Below, one piece after another: positions 1-8,329 of a stretch of DNA of 20,855 nucleotides. The stretch covers positions 1 to 20,855 of the forward strand of contig JAEZCS010000143.1 of the NCBI GenBank assembly GCA_023433445.1, read 5' to 3'. This DNA is from Pseudomonadota bacterium. Lineage in GTDB: Bacteria > Pseudomonadota > Alphaproteobacteria > Sphingomonadales > Sphingomonadaceae. The notes under the pieces are model-generated. The model was not told the origin of the DNA, made no database searches, and saw nothing but the letters and a program-made list of their open reading frames with translations. How positions within the stretch are numbered: the first letter of the stretch is position 1; each line of letters starts with the position of its first letter. A program made the position numbers and the translations under genes.

Positions 1-1256
1 TCCGGCACATGAGCAAAGGCCAACCGCTGCCCCTGCAATGTGTCGGCCAAAGGTGTCATTTCATCGCCCACCAGAATGGCGTAATCGACTTTCCCCGTCG
101 CCAGGGATTCGGCAAGCCCGGCATGAAGTTCGTAACTGCGATCGCCCAACTCGCGCATGCCACCCAACACCGCAATGCGCCGGCTGGCATCTTCCTTGCC
201 CAACTGCTTGAGCGTCGCCGCCATGCTGAGGGGATTGGCGTTGTAGCTTTCATCGATGAGCAGCGCTTCACCGCCTGAGACGGCAAGCGTTCGCCGCTCT
301 CCGCGTCCAGGAAGCCCCGGCAGTTCCGCCAGCGCAAGCCCGGCAGCAGCCAGATCGCCACCCAGGGCTTCGACCGCCGCCAACACCGCCAGCGCGTTGG
401 ACACCCAATGTTCGCCCGGCGCGGCCACGGTGAAGCAAAGCTCGGCGCTGGGCAGCGTGGCCGTGACCAGTGTCCCGCCATTGGCCGCCGGAACCATATC
501 ACGTGCGCGTACATCGGCTTCTTCATCGAAACCGAAGGTCAGGACACGGGCTGCATGCTGCTCCGCCTTGGCGTAGAGCGTCGCCACATGCGGGCTGTCA
601 AAGGGAATGACGGCGATGCCCTCGGGCTCGAGCCCTTCGAATATCTCCGCCTTGGCCTCTGCGATCTTCTCTTCTGTACCAAAAAATTCGATGTGCGCAG
701 GGGCGATGGCAGTCACGATGGCAACGTGGGGCCGCACCTGCCGCGTCAACTGTGCCAGCTCGCCCGCGTGGTTCATACCCATCTCGAACACGCCAAAGGC
801 CGACGCGCGAGGCATTCGCGAGAGGCTGAGCGGTACGCCAACATGGTTGTTGTAGCTCTTGACCGAACGATGCACCTGGTCCGGGCAGATGCGGTCAAGC
901 GCATGAAACAGCGCTTCCTTGGTCCCTGTCTTCCCGACGGAGCCAGTGACGCCGACGATCTTGCCCTGCATCCGCGCGCGACCGGCGCGGCCCAATACTT
1001 CCAGCGCGGTGGCGCTGTCGGGAACGAGGATATGAGGCTGCGCAACCGGCTCGCTGACGATCGCGCCAGCCGCGCCCTGGCCAAAGGCCTTGTCTATGAA
1101 GCGATGCCCGTCCGTAGCCTCGCCCTTCATCGCCACGAACAGGTCGCCGTCCGTCACTTCGCGGCTGTCAAAGGCAACACCTGAAACGGCGAAGGGCGCC
1201 GAAGCGACGCCCCCAGTGGCCTGCGCTATTTCCTCGGAAGTCCAAAGATCGCTCAC
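1..1256 (-). CDS. murF: UDP-N-acetylmuramoyl-tripeptide--D-alanyl-D-alanine ligase MurF (3' end cut by window edge)
   Basis: This cytoplasmic ligase uses ATP to add D-Ala-D-Ala to UDP-MurNAc-tripeptide, the last step in building the peptidoglycan stem peptide. About 418 residues are visible in a frame open to the left edge; the family is usually 450-480 long, so only the C-terminal end is missing. The ATP-binding loop TGSVGKTGTK lies near residues 104-113, followed by FEMGMNHAGE and, in the central domain, DESYNANP; all are Mur ligase signatures. The GSVGKTGTK variant of the usual GSNGKTTTK is, as I recall, common in alphaproteobacterial MurF. The start is a GTG whose bases overlap the murE TGA (GTGA, 1253-1256), implying translational coupling. 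Identification is firm. Confidence 0.95.
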   Translation of the reverse strand, partial: MSDLWTSEEIAQATGGVASAPFAVSGVAFDSREVTDGDLFVAMKGEATDGHRFIDKAFGQGAAGAIVSEPVAQPHILVPDSATALEVLGRAGRARMQGKIVGVTGSVGKTGTKEALFHALDRICPDQVHRSVKSYNNHVGVPLSLSRMPRASAFGVFEMGMNHAGELAQLTRQVRPHVAIVTAIAPAHIEFFGTEEKIAEAKAEIFEGLEPEGIAVIPFDSPHVATLYAKAEQHAARVLTFGFDEEADVRARDMVPAANGGTLVTATLPSAELCFTVAAPGEHWVSNALAVLAAVEALGGDLAAAGLALAELPGLPGRGERRTLAVSGGEALLIDESYNANPLSMAATLKQLGKEDASRRIAVLGGMRELGDRSYELHAGLAESLATGKVDYAILVGDEMTPLADTLQGQRLAFAHVP

Positions 1257-2695
1257 CCGGCGCACTCCCGGGCAACGGTGACATCGTCAAAGGGCAACAC
1301 CCGGTCACCAATAATCTGCCCCTGCTCATGCCCCTTCCCCGCCAGCAACACGATATCATCGGCACCTGCTCGCGCTATTGCCGCAGCGATAGCTGCACGG
1401 CGCCCACCGATTTCCTCAGCACCGGCTGCACCCGCCATGACGGCAGCGCGAATGGCCGAAGGGTCTTCCGAGCGAGGATTATCGTCAGTCACGATGACAT
1501 GGTCCGCCAATTCGGCCGCAACTTTGCCCATCTGCGGACGCTTCCCAGCATCCCGGTCGCCGCCAGCGCCGAACAGCGCGATCAGCTTGCCGCGCGTGTG
1601 CGGCCGCAATGCTTCGATGGCAGCGCGCAGGCCGTCTGGCGTATGGGCATAGTCGACATAGACGGGCGCACCCGCCTTGGTGATCACAGCGCGCTCCAGG
1701 CGACCGCGAACCGGCTGCACCCGGCCAAGCAGTTCAAGCACCTTCGCCGCATCTTCACCGCCGGCGATGACGAGCCCCGCAGCGGTCAAGGCGTTGGCGG
1801 CCTGATAGGCGCCGATGAGCGGCAGATTGACCTTGAAGAGCTTACCCTCGATCTCGACGTCCAGCGACTGGCCCAACTGGGTCGGGGTGCGGTTGGCAAG
1901 ACGCAATGCCTGCCCCTGCACCCCGACGCTCAGCACACGAAGCCCCCGCTTCGTAGCTCGCTGGATAACCTTGCCGGACCATTCGTCATCAGCCCAGACG
2001 ACCGCTGCGCCATCGGGCGCGACCACCTCGTCAAACAGCCGCATCTTGGCGTCGAAATAACTGTCCATGTCGCCATGATAATCGAGATGATCGCGCGACA
2101 GATTTGTGAAGGCGGCGGCTGACACTGGCAGCCCCTCGGTCCGATATTGCGCCAGACCATGACTGGACGCTTCGAAGGCCGCGTGGGTGATGCCCTCGCG
2201 CTTGAGCCCGGACATGTTGGAGAGGAAGGTTACGATGTCCGGCGTCGTCAGCCCGGTCGATACCTGATCGACAGAGGTGGTGACGCCGAGCGTTCCGATC
2301 GATGCCGAATGATGGCCGAGCATTCGCCAAAGCTGGCGGGTAAGCTCAACGGTCGACGTCTTGCCATTGGTGCCGGTGACGGCAACGGTCACCTCTGGGA
2401 AGGGCGCGAAATAGCGGGCTGCAAGGAGCGCGAAAAGACGACGGGGATTGTCGTGCGCGATATGCGCCGCCCCCTCCACCTTGGCGCCTGGCCGGGCGAC
2501 CACTGCCACGGCTCCCGCGCGCACGGCATCGGCAATGAAATCCTCGCCATTGGCCCGAAGACCTTGAAAAGCACCGAAGACCGTGCCCGGCGCAACCTTC
2601 CGGTTATCGATCGCGAAGCCCGACACCGCGGCGTCAAGCGGCGCCCCAGCGTCGAGCTTCACATCCAGCCCCTCGATCAGCGACCCGAGGCGCAT
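1253..2695 (-). CDS. murE: UDP-N-acetylmuramoyl-L-alanyl-D-glutamate--2,6-diaminopimelate ligase MurE
   Basis: MurE adds the third residue of the stem peptide in the cytoplasm. The 480-residue length is normal. Visible motifs are the ATP loop TGTNGKTS (107-114), the FDAKMRLF segment with the lysine expected to be carbamylated (K217), NALTAAGL (301-308), VDYAHTPD (347-354), DNPRSEDP (405-412) and AGKGHE (452-457). DNPR is the signature of enzymes that add meso-diaminopimelate rather than lysine, so the wall is of the Gram-negative DAP type. The ATG at 2695 lies one base after the ftsI stop, and an AAGGA-like ribosome site sits in the end of ftsI. An in-frame upstream extension exists but lies inside ftsI and has no family support. 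Confidence 0.96.
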   Translation of the reverse strand: MRLGSLIEGLDVKLDAGAPLDAAVSGFAIDNRKVAPGTVFGAFQGLRANGEDFIADAVRAGAVAVVARPGAKVEGAAHIAHDNPRRLFALLAARYFAPFPEVTVAVTGTNGKTSTVELTRQLWRMLGHHSASIGTLGVTTSVDQVSTGLTTPDIVTFLSNMSGLKREGITHAAFEASSHGLAQYRTEGLPVSAAAFTNLSRDHLDYHGDMDSYFDAKMRLFDEVVAPDGAAVVWADDEWSGKVIQRATKRGLRVLSVGVQGQALRLANRTPTQLGQSLDVEIEGKLFKVNLPLIGAYQAANALTAAGLVIAGGEDAAKVLELLGRVQPVRGRLERAVITKAGAPVYVDYAHTPDGLRAAIEALRPHTRGKLIALFGAGGDRDAGKRPQMGKVAAELADHVIVTDDNPRSEDPSAIRAAVMAGAAGAEEIGGRRAAIAAAIARAGADDIVLLAGKGHEQGQIIGDRVLPFDDVTVARECAG

Positions 2696-2696
2696 C

Positions 2697-4409
2697 TCAG
2701 TGCTTTTCCTTGCCCTGCCCGAGCAAGGGCATGAGGTCCGATATGTCCACGTCCCGCCGTTCGTCGGGAAGGACGCCCAGCATCGGCGCGGTACGCTCAA
2801 CCACGCGCTTGACCACGGGGGCGGCAGTCCAGGCAGCGGTACGCAGGCCGAATGTCTGCGCGTTGCCCTTGGGCTCGTCCATCATCGTCAGCACGACGTA
2901 GCGGGGATTATCCATCGGAAATGCGGACGCGAAAGTCGTCACCAGTGAACTCTTGTTGTACCGGCCTTCTTCAGGCTTCTCGGCGGAACCCGTCTTGCCG
3001 CCCACCCGGAATCCCTTGGCGTCGGCGCTGCGACCTGTACCCGCCGCAACAATCATCCGCAACAGCTGCCGCATCCGTGCGCTCGTGGCGGCGGAAAAGA
3101 CGCGATGGCCTTCGGGCACTTCATTGGCGTGCAGCTTGCGCAAAGTGGCGGGCCGCCAGATGCCTCCATTTACCAGCGCTGCATAAGCGGTCGCGAGGTG
3201 CAACGGAGTCACCGCGATGCCATGGCCATAGGATACCGTCATGGTCGTAATGCGGCCCCAATTATAGGGCCACAGGCTTTTGGCGCTCTCCTTGAGCTCA
3301 ATCGGCGCGCGCTGGTCGAATTGAAGGTTGCGGAAAAGCTCCTGCATCGGCGCCGCGCCCATTTCATCGGCAATCCGGGCCGTGCCGATATTAGAGCTGT
3401 GCACCAGAATTTGCGGCACGTTGAGCCAGCGCCCGAGCGCGTGGTCATCCTTGATCCGGAATCCAGCGACAGCCAACGGGGCGGTCGCGTCATAACGCTT
3501 GGCCATCGATGTGGCGACGCCCCGGTCCACCGCCTCGGCGATCGACAGCGGCTTGAAGGTCGAACCCAGCTCATAGCGCGCCTGGACCATATGGTTACAG
3601 AGCGGCGATTCGCTACATTTCTTGCCCGCGTAATTTTGAAGCTTGTTAGGATCGAATACAGGGATGGACGCCATCGCGATCACTTCGCCCGTATTGGCAT
3701 CCATGATGATGCCGCCCGCGCCCTTGGCGTTGTGCGCGACCATCTGGGCGTAAAGCTCGCTTTCAAGTGCGCCCTGCACTCGACTGTCGATCGAAATTGC
3801 AAAAGGCTGCCCGCGCAGCGCCGGGTCGGTCAGGCGTTCGTTGAACGCGGCCTCCGCCCCCATGCCACCCTGCCCGTCCGCGTTCGGCGCGAAGCCAATG
3901 ACATGCGCGGCAAGACTGCGCTGCGGATAGAGGCGCTCCTTCTCACGTGGAAATTCGATGCCGATCTCGCCAAGCGCGTTCACCGCCGCAACTTCCTCCG
4001 GCAGGGCGCGGCGGCGCAGATAGGCCCACCCCTTGCCCGTCAGCTTCTTGTAGAAGGCCGCTTCGGGCTCATCGGGAAAAATCTCGTGCAGCTTGCGGGC
4101 AAGCTCGGCGGGCTCGCCGATCAGCTTCGAAGGACGCACCGCAATCGAATAAGCGTCCATCGTGCGGGCGAGCGGCACGCCGTTGCGATCGACAATGTCC
4201 GCCCGCGCGGGAAGGAATGCCGAAACGTCGCCGTTCCCGCTGGAGCCATGCGCGAAAATGCCGACCCAGGTCAGCCGCAGGATCACTACGGCCGTTACGC
4301 CCATGAACAGGATCAAGAGCAGCATCAGCCGGTTATGCGCAACGGCCGTCAGGTCAACCCGCTGCTTGCCTGCCCTGACGCCGGCAGGCTGAACGATGAT
4401 TGTCGCCAT
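2697..4409 (-). CDS. ftsI: Septal peptidoglycan D,D-transpeptidase FtsI (PBP3)
   Basis: This is the monofunctional class B penicillin-binding protein that crosslinks septal peptidoglycan in the periplasm, working with FtsW, FtsL, FtsB and FtsQ. It has 570 residues, normal for the family. A short cytoplasmic N-terminus precedes one membrane anchor (about 28-50). A PBP dimer-type region starting at ARADIVDRNG (69-78) is followed by the transpeptidase domain. The three catalytic motifs are present: STFK with nucleophile S283, SSN at 338-340, and KTGSAE from K472. The start codon overlaps the ftsL stop by one base (TGATG). Confidence 0.97.
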   Translation of the reverse strand: MATIIVQPAGVRAGKQRVDLTAVAHNRLMLLLILFMGVTAVVILRLTWVGIFAHGSSGNGDVSAFLPARADIVDRNGVPLARTMDAYSIAVRPSKLIGEPAELARKLHEIFPDEPEAAFYKKLTGKGWAYLRRRALPEEVAAVNALGEIGIEFPREKERLYPQRSLAAHVIGFAPNADGQGGMGAEAAFNERLTDPALRGQPFAISIDSRVQGALESELYAQMVAHNAKGAGGIIMDANTGEVIAMASIPVFDPNKLQNYAGKKCSESPLCNHMVQARYELGSTFKPLSIAEAVDRGVATSMAKRYDATAPLAVAGFRIKDDHALGRWLNVPQILVHSSNIGTARIADEMGAAPMQELFRNLQFDQRAPIELKESAKSLWPYNWGRITTMTVSYGHGIAVTPLHLATAYAALVNGGIWRPATLRKLHANEVPEGHRVFSAATSARMRQLLRMIVAAGTGRSADAKGFRVGGKTGSAEKPEEGRYNKSSLVTTFASAFPMDNPRYVVLTMMDEPKGNAQTFGLRTAAWTAAPVVKRVVERTAPMLGVLPDERRDVDISDLMPLLGQGKEKH

Positions 4410-5059
4410 CAGCGCGCTCCCTTCTTGCGTTCGCGCGCCGCCGTGGCGCTGATCTCGCCGATGGTGCTGTCGTCGAGAAGCTTGGCATCCAGCATCGCCA
4501 TCCGCTCAGCACGCCGGGCGAGCGGATTGGGCTTCGCAACGTCCGAATCATCCTTGACCTTCTCGGCAGCGCTCTTGGCCGCGGGCTTGGCGATCTTGTC
4601 GACATTGTCGGCGGCATGGGCTTCGCGGATCACGGCGATGTCGCTGCGGATCTGGGTGGCGGCCGGACTTGCCGGAGCAGCCTGCGCGGCGGACGGCAGG
4701 TCGGCGGAGCTCTCGACCATCGCAACCATCACCGGCGGCGCGACATAGTCGGGTCCGTTGGGCTGAATGCCCTCAAGGTTCGCCAGCGCTCGCTCGCCGC
4801 CCAGATATTGCCTGGCAGTCGGGGTGGCGTACATGAAGTCGTCCTGGTTCCACCGCTCCAGCTGCCGCATGCTCGCTCGTGCGCTGAACTCCGTTTCCAG
4901 ATAGCGGATGTCCGCCCGCGCACGCGCAATCTGCGCCTGCACCTTCATCAGCTCATTACGCTCCGTCGCGACTTTCAGCGAAACGAGATAAGCCCCTAGC
5001 GCGCCCAGCGCGACGAGCAGGATCCAGATCAGGCTTTGCAACCTCTTCACCGCGATCAT
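4409..5059 (-). CDS. ftsL: FtsL-like cell division protein with long C-terminal tail
   Basis: This is a bitopic divisome protein expected to pair with FtsB and FtsQ and activate FtsWI. What can be seen is a single membrane helix (about 9-28), then a charged heptad-like stretch (about 31-60, ATERNELMKVQAQIARARAD) suggesting a short coiled coil, and a 110-residue tail rich in Ala, Pro and Lys. At 216 residues it is much longer than the roughly 120 residues of enterobacterial FtsL. FtsL is poorly conserved in sequence, so the call rests mainly on topology and on its position between rsmH and ftsI. The start overlaps the rsmH stop (ATGA, 5056-5059). The tail may be a lineage-specific extension. 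Confidence 0.82.
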   Translation of the reverse strand: MIAVKRLQSLIWILLVALGALGAYLVSLKVATERNELMKVQAQIARARADIRYLETEFSARASMRQLERWNQDDFMYATPTARQYLGGERALANLEGIQPNGPDYVAPPVMVAMVESSADLPSAAQAAPASPAATQIRSDIAVIREAHAADNVDKIAKPAAKSAAEKVKDDSDVAKPNPLARRAERMAMLDAKLLDDSTIGEISATAARERKKGAR

Positions 5060-6039
5060 GGGCGGGCGCTCCTGGAAGAACCTGGTGTGGAAGAACTTGG
5101 CCGGGACGGAATGGGGGCTGATGTACGAACAGCGCTGCGCAGGGTCGCGGAGCGAGCACGGGGGTTGCGAGCCAGCTCCACCTCACCGGGGCGAATGGCC
5201 TTGGCAGGTTTGTGGAAGGTGGGTGCGGCCGCCGCCTTGCGTTCTGGCAAGTGGCGCGATCCAGCACCCTCGCCGCCGCTGCGCTGACGCAGGAACTGCT
5301 TGACGATCCGGTCTTCCAGGCTGTGGAAAGTGACAACGGCCAAGCGACCGCCTTCCTCCAGCATCGCCTCCGCCGCCTCCAACCCGCGCTCCAATTCCTC
5401 GAGTTCACGATTCACATGAATGCGGATCGCCTGGAAAGTGCGGGTGGCCGGGTCCTTCTTGTCATGTGGCTTATGCCCAAGCGCCCGGCGAACGACGCTG
5501 GCCAGTTGGCCCGTACGCTCCAACGGACGCGCCTCCACAATCGCGCGAGCCACGCGGCGCGAGCGCGGCTCCTCTCCATAGCGATAGAGGACGTCGGCAA
5601 TCTCCTGCTCAGGGGCATTGTTCAGGAAATCTGCGGCACTCATACCGCTCTGGCTCATCGTCATGGTGAGCGGACCGTCGGACTGAAAGGAAAAGCCGCG
5701 CTCTGGCCGGTCGAGCTGCATCGACGACACGCCGATATCGAGCGTCACGCCCGATACCGAGCTGATGCCGCGATCTGCCAGCAGTTGCTCCATTCGGGAA
5801 AATTCCCCGGCGATCAGGGTGATCCCCTTTTCCGCCGCCAGCGCTTCACCCTCCCGAATCGCATCAGGGTCACGGTCGAACGCGAACACCTTCGCGCCCT
5901 CGCTCGCCATTGCGCTCGAATAGCCGCCCGCGCCGAACGTGCCGTCAACATGTAGCTCGCCGGGCTTTATCGCGAGGGCCTGCAACACTTCATCGAGCAG
6001 AACCGGGATGTGACGATCCGAATCGACAGGAGCGGTCAC
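5056..6039 (-). CDS. rsmH: 16S rRNA (cytosine(1402)-N4)-methyltransferase RsmH (MraW)
   Basis: RsmH uses S-adenosylmethionine to N4-methylate C1402 of 16S rRNA at the ribosomal P site. The 327-residue protein opens with the family start HIPVLLDEVLQAL, then the SAM-binding motif DGTFGAGGYS (about 32-41), FAFDRDPDAI, LDIGVSSMQLD and RGFSFQSDGPL. The C-terminal part holds FQAIRIHVNREL and AVVTFHSLEDRIVK, both RsmH hallmarks. One oddity is that the usual GPLDMRM segment reads GPLTMTM here. The gene overlaps mraZ upstream and ftsL downstream by 4 bases each (ATGA), so it is tightly coupled within the dcw operon. Confidence 0.96.
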   Translation of the reverse strand: MTAPVDSDRHIPVLLDEVLQALAIKPGELHVDGTFGAGGYSSAMASEGAKVFAFDRDPDAIREGEALAAEKGITLIAGEFSRMEQLLADRGISSVSGVTLDIGVSSMQLDRPERGFSFQSDGPLTMTMSQSGMSAADFLNNAPEQEIADVLYRYGEEPRSRRVARAIVEARPLERTGQLASVVRRALGHKPHDKKDPATRTFQAIRIHVNRELEELERGLEAAEAMLEEGGRLAVVTFHSLEDRIVKQFLRQRSGGEGAGSRHLPERKAAAAPTFHKPAKAIRPGEVELARNPRARSATLRSAVRTSAPIPSRPSSSTPGSSRSARP

Positions 6040-6533
6040 TTGCCCCCTCCCGCTGCGCGCTGGTCGAGCCAGCGCCGCACCTTGTTGCGGATCAGTTCTG
6101 GGCGATCCTTGCTGTCTGCCAGCGTTTCGGGCTTCCAGATCTGGATGTAGCGGCCAACGCCATAGAAGAACACCGCATCGGTGATGCCATATTCATCCTT
6201 GATGTCCGGATGCATGGCAAAGCGGCCGCCTTCGTCGAAATTCACTTCCTCGATCGTGCCGAGGCGGCGTTCCAGCTCCCGGTCGGCATTATAGTCACGG
6301 CCTTGAGCCCGTGCTTCGCGAGCCAGTTCCTCGACTTCAGTGAACAGGAAGCGGCGATGCGACTCTCCGAAACCCGTGGCGCAGGGGTTGTCGCCATGGA
6401 CCGAAAGATAAAGGCGCGTCTCGCCGGCGCTGGACAGCTTGACCTGCCGACGCATCTCCAAAGGCAGGACGAAACGGCCTTTGCCGTCCGCCACGCTGAA
6501 TGCGTTGCCTGTAAAGAGAATGATATCCGACAC
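6036..6533 (-). CDS. mraZ: Transcriptional regulator / division protein MraZ
   Basis: MraZ is the DNA-binding first gene of most dcw clusters and represses or tunes its own operon in the species studied. Two AbrB-like repeats are visible: AFSVADGKGRFVLPLEMR (about 11-28) and NFDEGGRFAMHPDIKDEYGI (about 98-117). The length from the chosen GTG is 165 residues, close to the family norm. I chose this GTG because MSDIILFTGNAF matches the usual N-terminus. Alternative GTG and TTG codons at 6587-6579 would add up to 18 residues that do not look like MraZ. Ribosome-site support is weak for all (GAGGGG lies 13 bases before the GTG), so the start is uncertain while the identity is not. Confidence 0.9.
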   Translation of the reverse strand: MSDIILFTGNAFSVADGKGRFVLPLEMRRQVKLSSAGETRLYLSVHGDNPCATGFGESHRRFLFTEVEELAREARAQGRDYNADRELERRLGTIEEVNFDEGGRFAMHPDIKDEYGITDAVFFYGVGRYIQIWKPETLADSKDRPELIRNKVRRWLDQRAAGGGK

Positions 6534-6643
6534 GTACGGACTGCTGCCCCTCTGTTCGCAGGGGCGCAGGCCATCGCTCACCAACACGCGTCATCGCGGC
6601 CGGTGCGCAGAACTAGCAAAACCTGACAAACCCCTATGCGCTT

Positions 6644-6672
6644 TAGATACCAAGGCACGAGGTCCATGGAAA
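6644..6672 (-). promoter_or_regulatory. Weak candidate promoter for the dcw cluster
   Basis: Reading the minus strand, TTTCCA (6672-6667) and TATCTA (6649-6644) are separated by 17 bases, the right spacing for a housekeeping promoter. They match the consensus at only 4/6 and 3/6 positions. It lies about 110 bases before the mraZ start and directly abuts the GGGAAA boxes. It is offered only as the best candidate in this gap. Confidence 0.2.
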
Positions 6673-6698
6673 GGGAAAAGTCGGGAAAATCCGGGAAA
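6673..6698. promoter_or_regulatory. Three GGGAAA boxes at 10-bp spacing, candidate MraZ operator
   Basis: GGGAAA occurs at 6673-6678, 6683-6688 and 6693-6698, an exact 10-bp period, in the 182-bp gap between the membrane-protein gene and mraZ. MraZ of other bacteria is known to bind tandem G-rich boxes (TGGG-type in Escherichia coli) repeating every 10 bp upstream of its own gene. Here the boxes read on the strand opposite to mraZ and the base before GGG is A or C rather than T, so the match is by spacing and base type only. Confidence 0.4.
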
Positions 6699-6715
6699 TC
6701 CTGTTTTGTTCTGGT

Positions 6716-7957
6716 TTATTCCTGTTTGGATGCCTCTCCTGTGGGACGAAACCGGGCGCCATAGTCTCTGCGATCACGGCAAATCCAATTCAGCAGGACG
6801 CATCCCAGGATCGCCCAGCCTATCCCGCCCAGCAGCGACCAACGCAGGGCGATCAAGAGGTCAGCCATCGATCGCAGCCAGCGACGCTGCTCAACCTTGC
6901 CGCCTTTCAACTCCTCAATGACGAAACCTGCGCTGTCCGCTGACCATTGGCGAACATTCTGAGGCGCAGCCGCATCGGCCAGCCATAATCGGTCATCGAT
7001 CAGGTCGGCGTCGGCAACCAGCACAGCGCCGCCTCGCCCGATCTGGCATCGCGCGACGAGCCCCCTCTCCTCGACATGGCATGATGTACCGGGCCGCATC
7101 GCGAACCCGGAACTGCCCATCGTCGTCAGCACCCGGCCGTCTTTCAATATGCGCCGCTCTTCCGCCGCTGAGGCTGGCGGCAGAAGTTGGAGACCCCAAT
7201 GATCCAGCAGCGGGCCCATCACGCTGATGGAAGGCGGCCGCCGCCTGTCTCCCAGCGGCAGCGAGGAGGGCCAGCGCAGCAAGGGATCTGCCAACAACAA
7301 CAGATGCCCTCCGTCGCGCACCCAGTTATCCAGCGCGACAAATTCCGCTGGGGAAAAGGCGCGTGGCTGTGCCAGCAACAAGGCGTTGGCGTCCCTCATC
7401 ACCGTGCCAAGCGGGCTGTCGGCGGGTTGCACATCGAAGCGCGCCCGCAAGAGAGTGATGATCGGCGCATCGCTTCGGGCACCAAAGCCTGCCTCTCCCT
7501 CCTTCCAGAATAGGGGCAAGGCACTGACGACCGCCAGCTTCGGCCTTGGCGATGGCGTTGCAGGGAGAGGAGCCTCACGCACCAGCCAACAATATGTCAG
7601 AGCCGCGGCGGATGCGACCAGCCCGATCCACAGCCGGCGAGGGATGCAGACGCCTGCCACAATGACCAGCGCGACGACGAGCGCGAACCCACCGATATCG
7701 GTTATCGCTGCATTTGACGACGACGCCAAAATATTGAAGGTCAGAACAGTCCCAAAGCTTCCCACACCAGCCCACAGGGCATAAGGCCAGCCGCGCCTCA
7801 GGCTAAGGAACAGGGCCAGGGGGATGAGCATCAAGCAAGGCCAGATCCAGCCCCGCAAATCCACCTGTCCCGTTTGCAACAGGGACGGAAGGCCGCCAAG
7901 CAAAACCAGCACGGGGCCAAGGCAAAGCATCAGGAATGTGCGCAACGCCGCCCTCAT
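6716..7957 (-). CDS. Membrane protein with GldG/ABC_transp_aux-like periplasmic domain, function unknown
   Basis: This is a 413-residue protein. Four to five hydrophobic segments occupy the first 125 residues (about 5-26, 38-53, 63-80, 88-105, 108-125). A soluble part follows (about 130-365), and one last helix lies near 371-392 before a short basic tail. The soluble part contains ALLLAQPRAFSPAEFVALDNW and DGGHLLLLADPLLRWPS. These resemble the GATase-like domain of GldG-type auxiliary subunits of ABC-2 transporters (ABC_transp_aux/DUF4350 group). No ATPase or permease partner lies beside it, so transport cannot be claimed. It ends 182 bp before mraZ and follows the small membrane-protein gene by 25 bp. 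No clear ribosome site precedes the ATG. Confidence 0.7.
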   Translation of the reverse strand: MRAALRTFLMLCLGPVLVLLGGLPSLLQTGQVDLRGWIWPCLMLIPLALFLSLRRGWPYALWAGVGSFGTVLTFNILASSSNAAITDIGGFALVVALVIVAGVCIPRRLWIGLVASAAALTYCWLVREAPLPATPSPRPKLAVVSALPLFWKEGEAGFGARSDAPIITLLRARFDVQPADSPLGTVMRDANALLLAQPRAFSPAEFVALDNWVRDGGHLLLLADPLLRWPSSLPLGDRRRPPSISVMGPLLDHWGLQLLPPASAAEERRILKDGRVLTTMGSSGFAMRPGTSCHVEERGLVARCQIGRGGAVLVADADLIDDRLWLADAAAPQNVRQWSADSAGFVIEELKGGKVEQRRWLRSMADLLIALRWSLLGGIGWAILGCVLLNWICRDRRDYGARFRPTGEASKQE

Positions 7958-7982
7958 GAAATGTGCGGCTCAATAAATATTG

Positions 7983-8288
7983 TCAGTGGTCGGACGCTTG
8001 GGGATCGCGATCCATCGGCTTGCGCAGATTGGGGTCCGGTTGCAGGTCGGGGACGATGGGCTGCTCCGCCGGTGCTGGTTGCACGCCCAGTTCCGCCAGC
8101 GGCTCCTTGGGTGCAACTGCATTGACTTCCAGTGTAGGCACGGTCGGCGGCGGCACCGCCGGGTCGTCGATCCGCGCTTTTTCGATCACGATGTTCGCCA
8201 AACCTACCAGAAGCACCACGCCAGCCAGACCCGTCAGGCCGATCTGGACACGCTGCAACCCTTCCTGTCGGCGGGGATGTTCAGCCAT
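7983..8288 (-). CDS. Small one-helix membrane protein, proline-rich tail, function unknown
   Basis: The protein has 101 residues and I do not recognise its family. A short basic N-terminus (MAEHPRRQEG) precedes one hydrophobic helix (about 14-33). The remainder is rich in Pro, Ala, Asp and Glu (PAVPPPTVPTLE, QPAPAEQPIVPDLQPDPN), suggesting an unstructured periplasmic or cytoplasmic tail. The open frame continues upstream to 8384, but that extension would run into the cysteine synthase gene. The ATG at 8288 leaves 41 bp to that gene's stop and gives a sensible membrane topology. It lies 25 bp before the GldG-like gene and may share its transcript. Confidence 0.65.
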   Translation of the reverse strand: MAEHPRRQEGLQRVQIGLTGLAGVVLLVGLANIVIEKARIDDPAVPPPTVPTLEVNAVAPKEPLAELGVQPAPAEQPIVPDLQPDPNLRKPMDRDPQASDH

Positions 8289-8329
8289 TGAAGCGCTCTT
8301 TATCTTGTCGCCGCGACCCGTGTCGACGA

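Noticed and set aside
3105..4748. A 547-codon open frame on the plus strand opposite ftsI and ftsL
   Set aside because: It is a shadow of clearly identified genes, with no motifs and no ribosome site.
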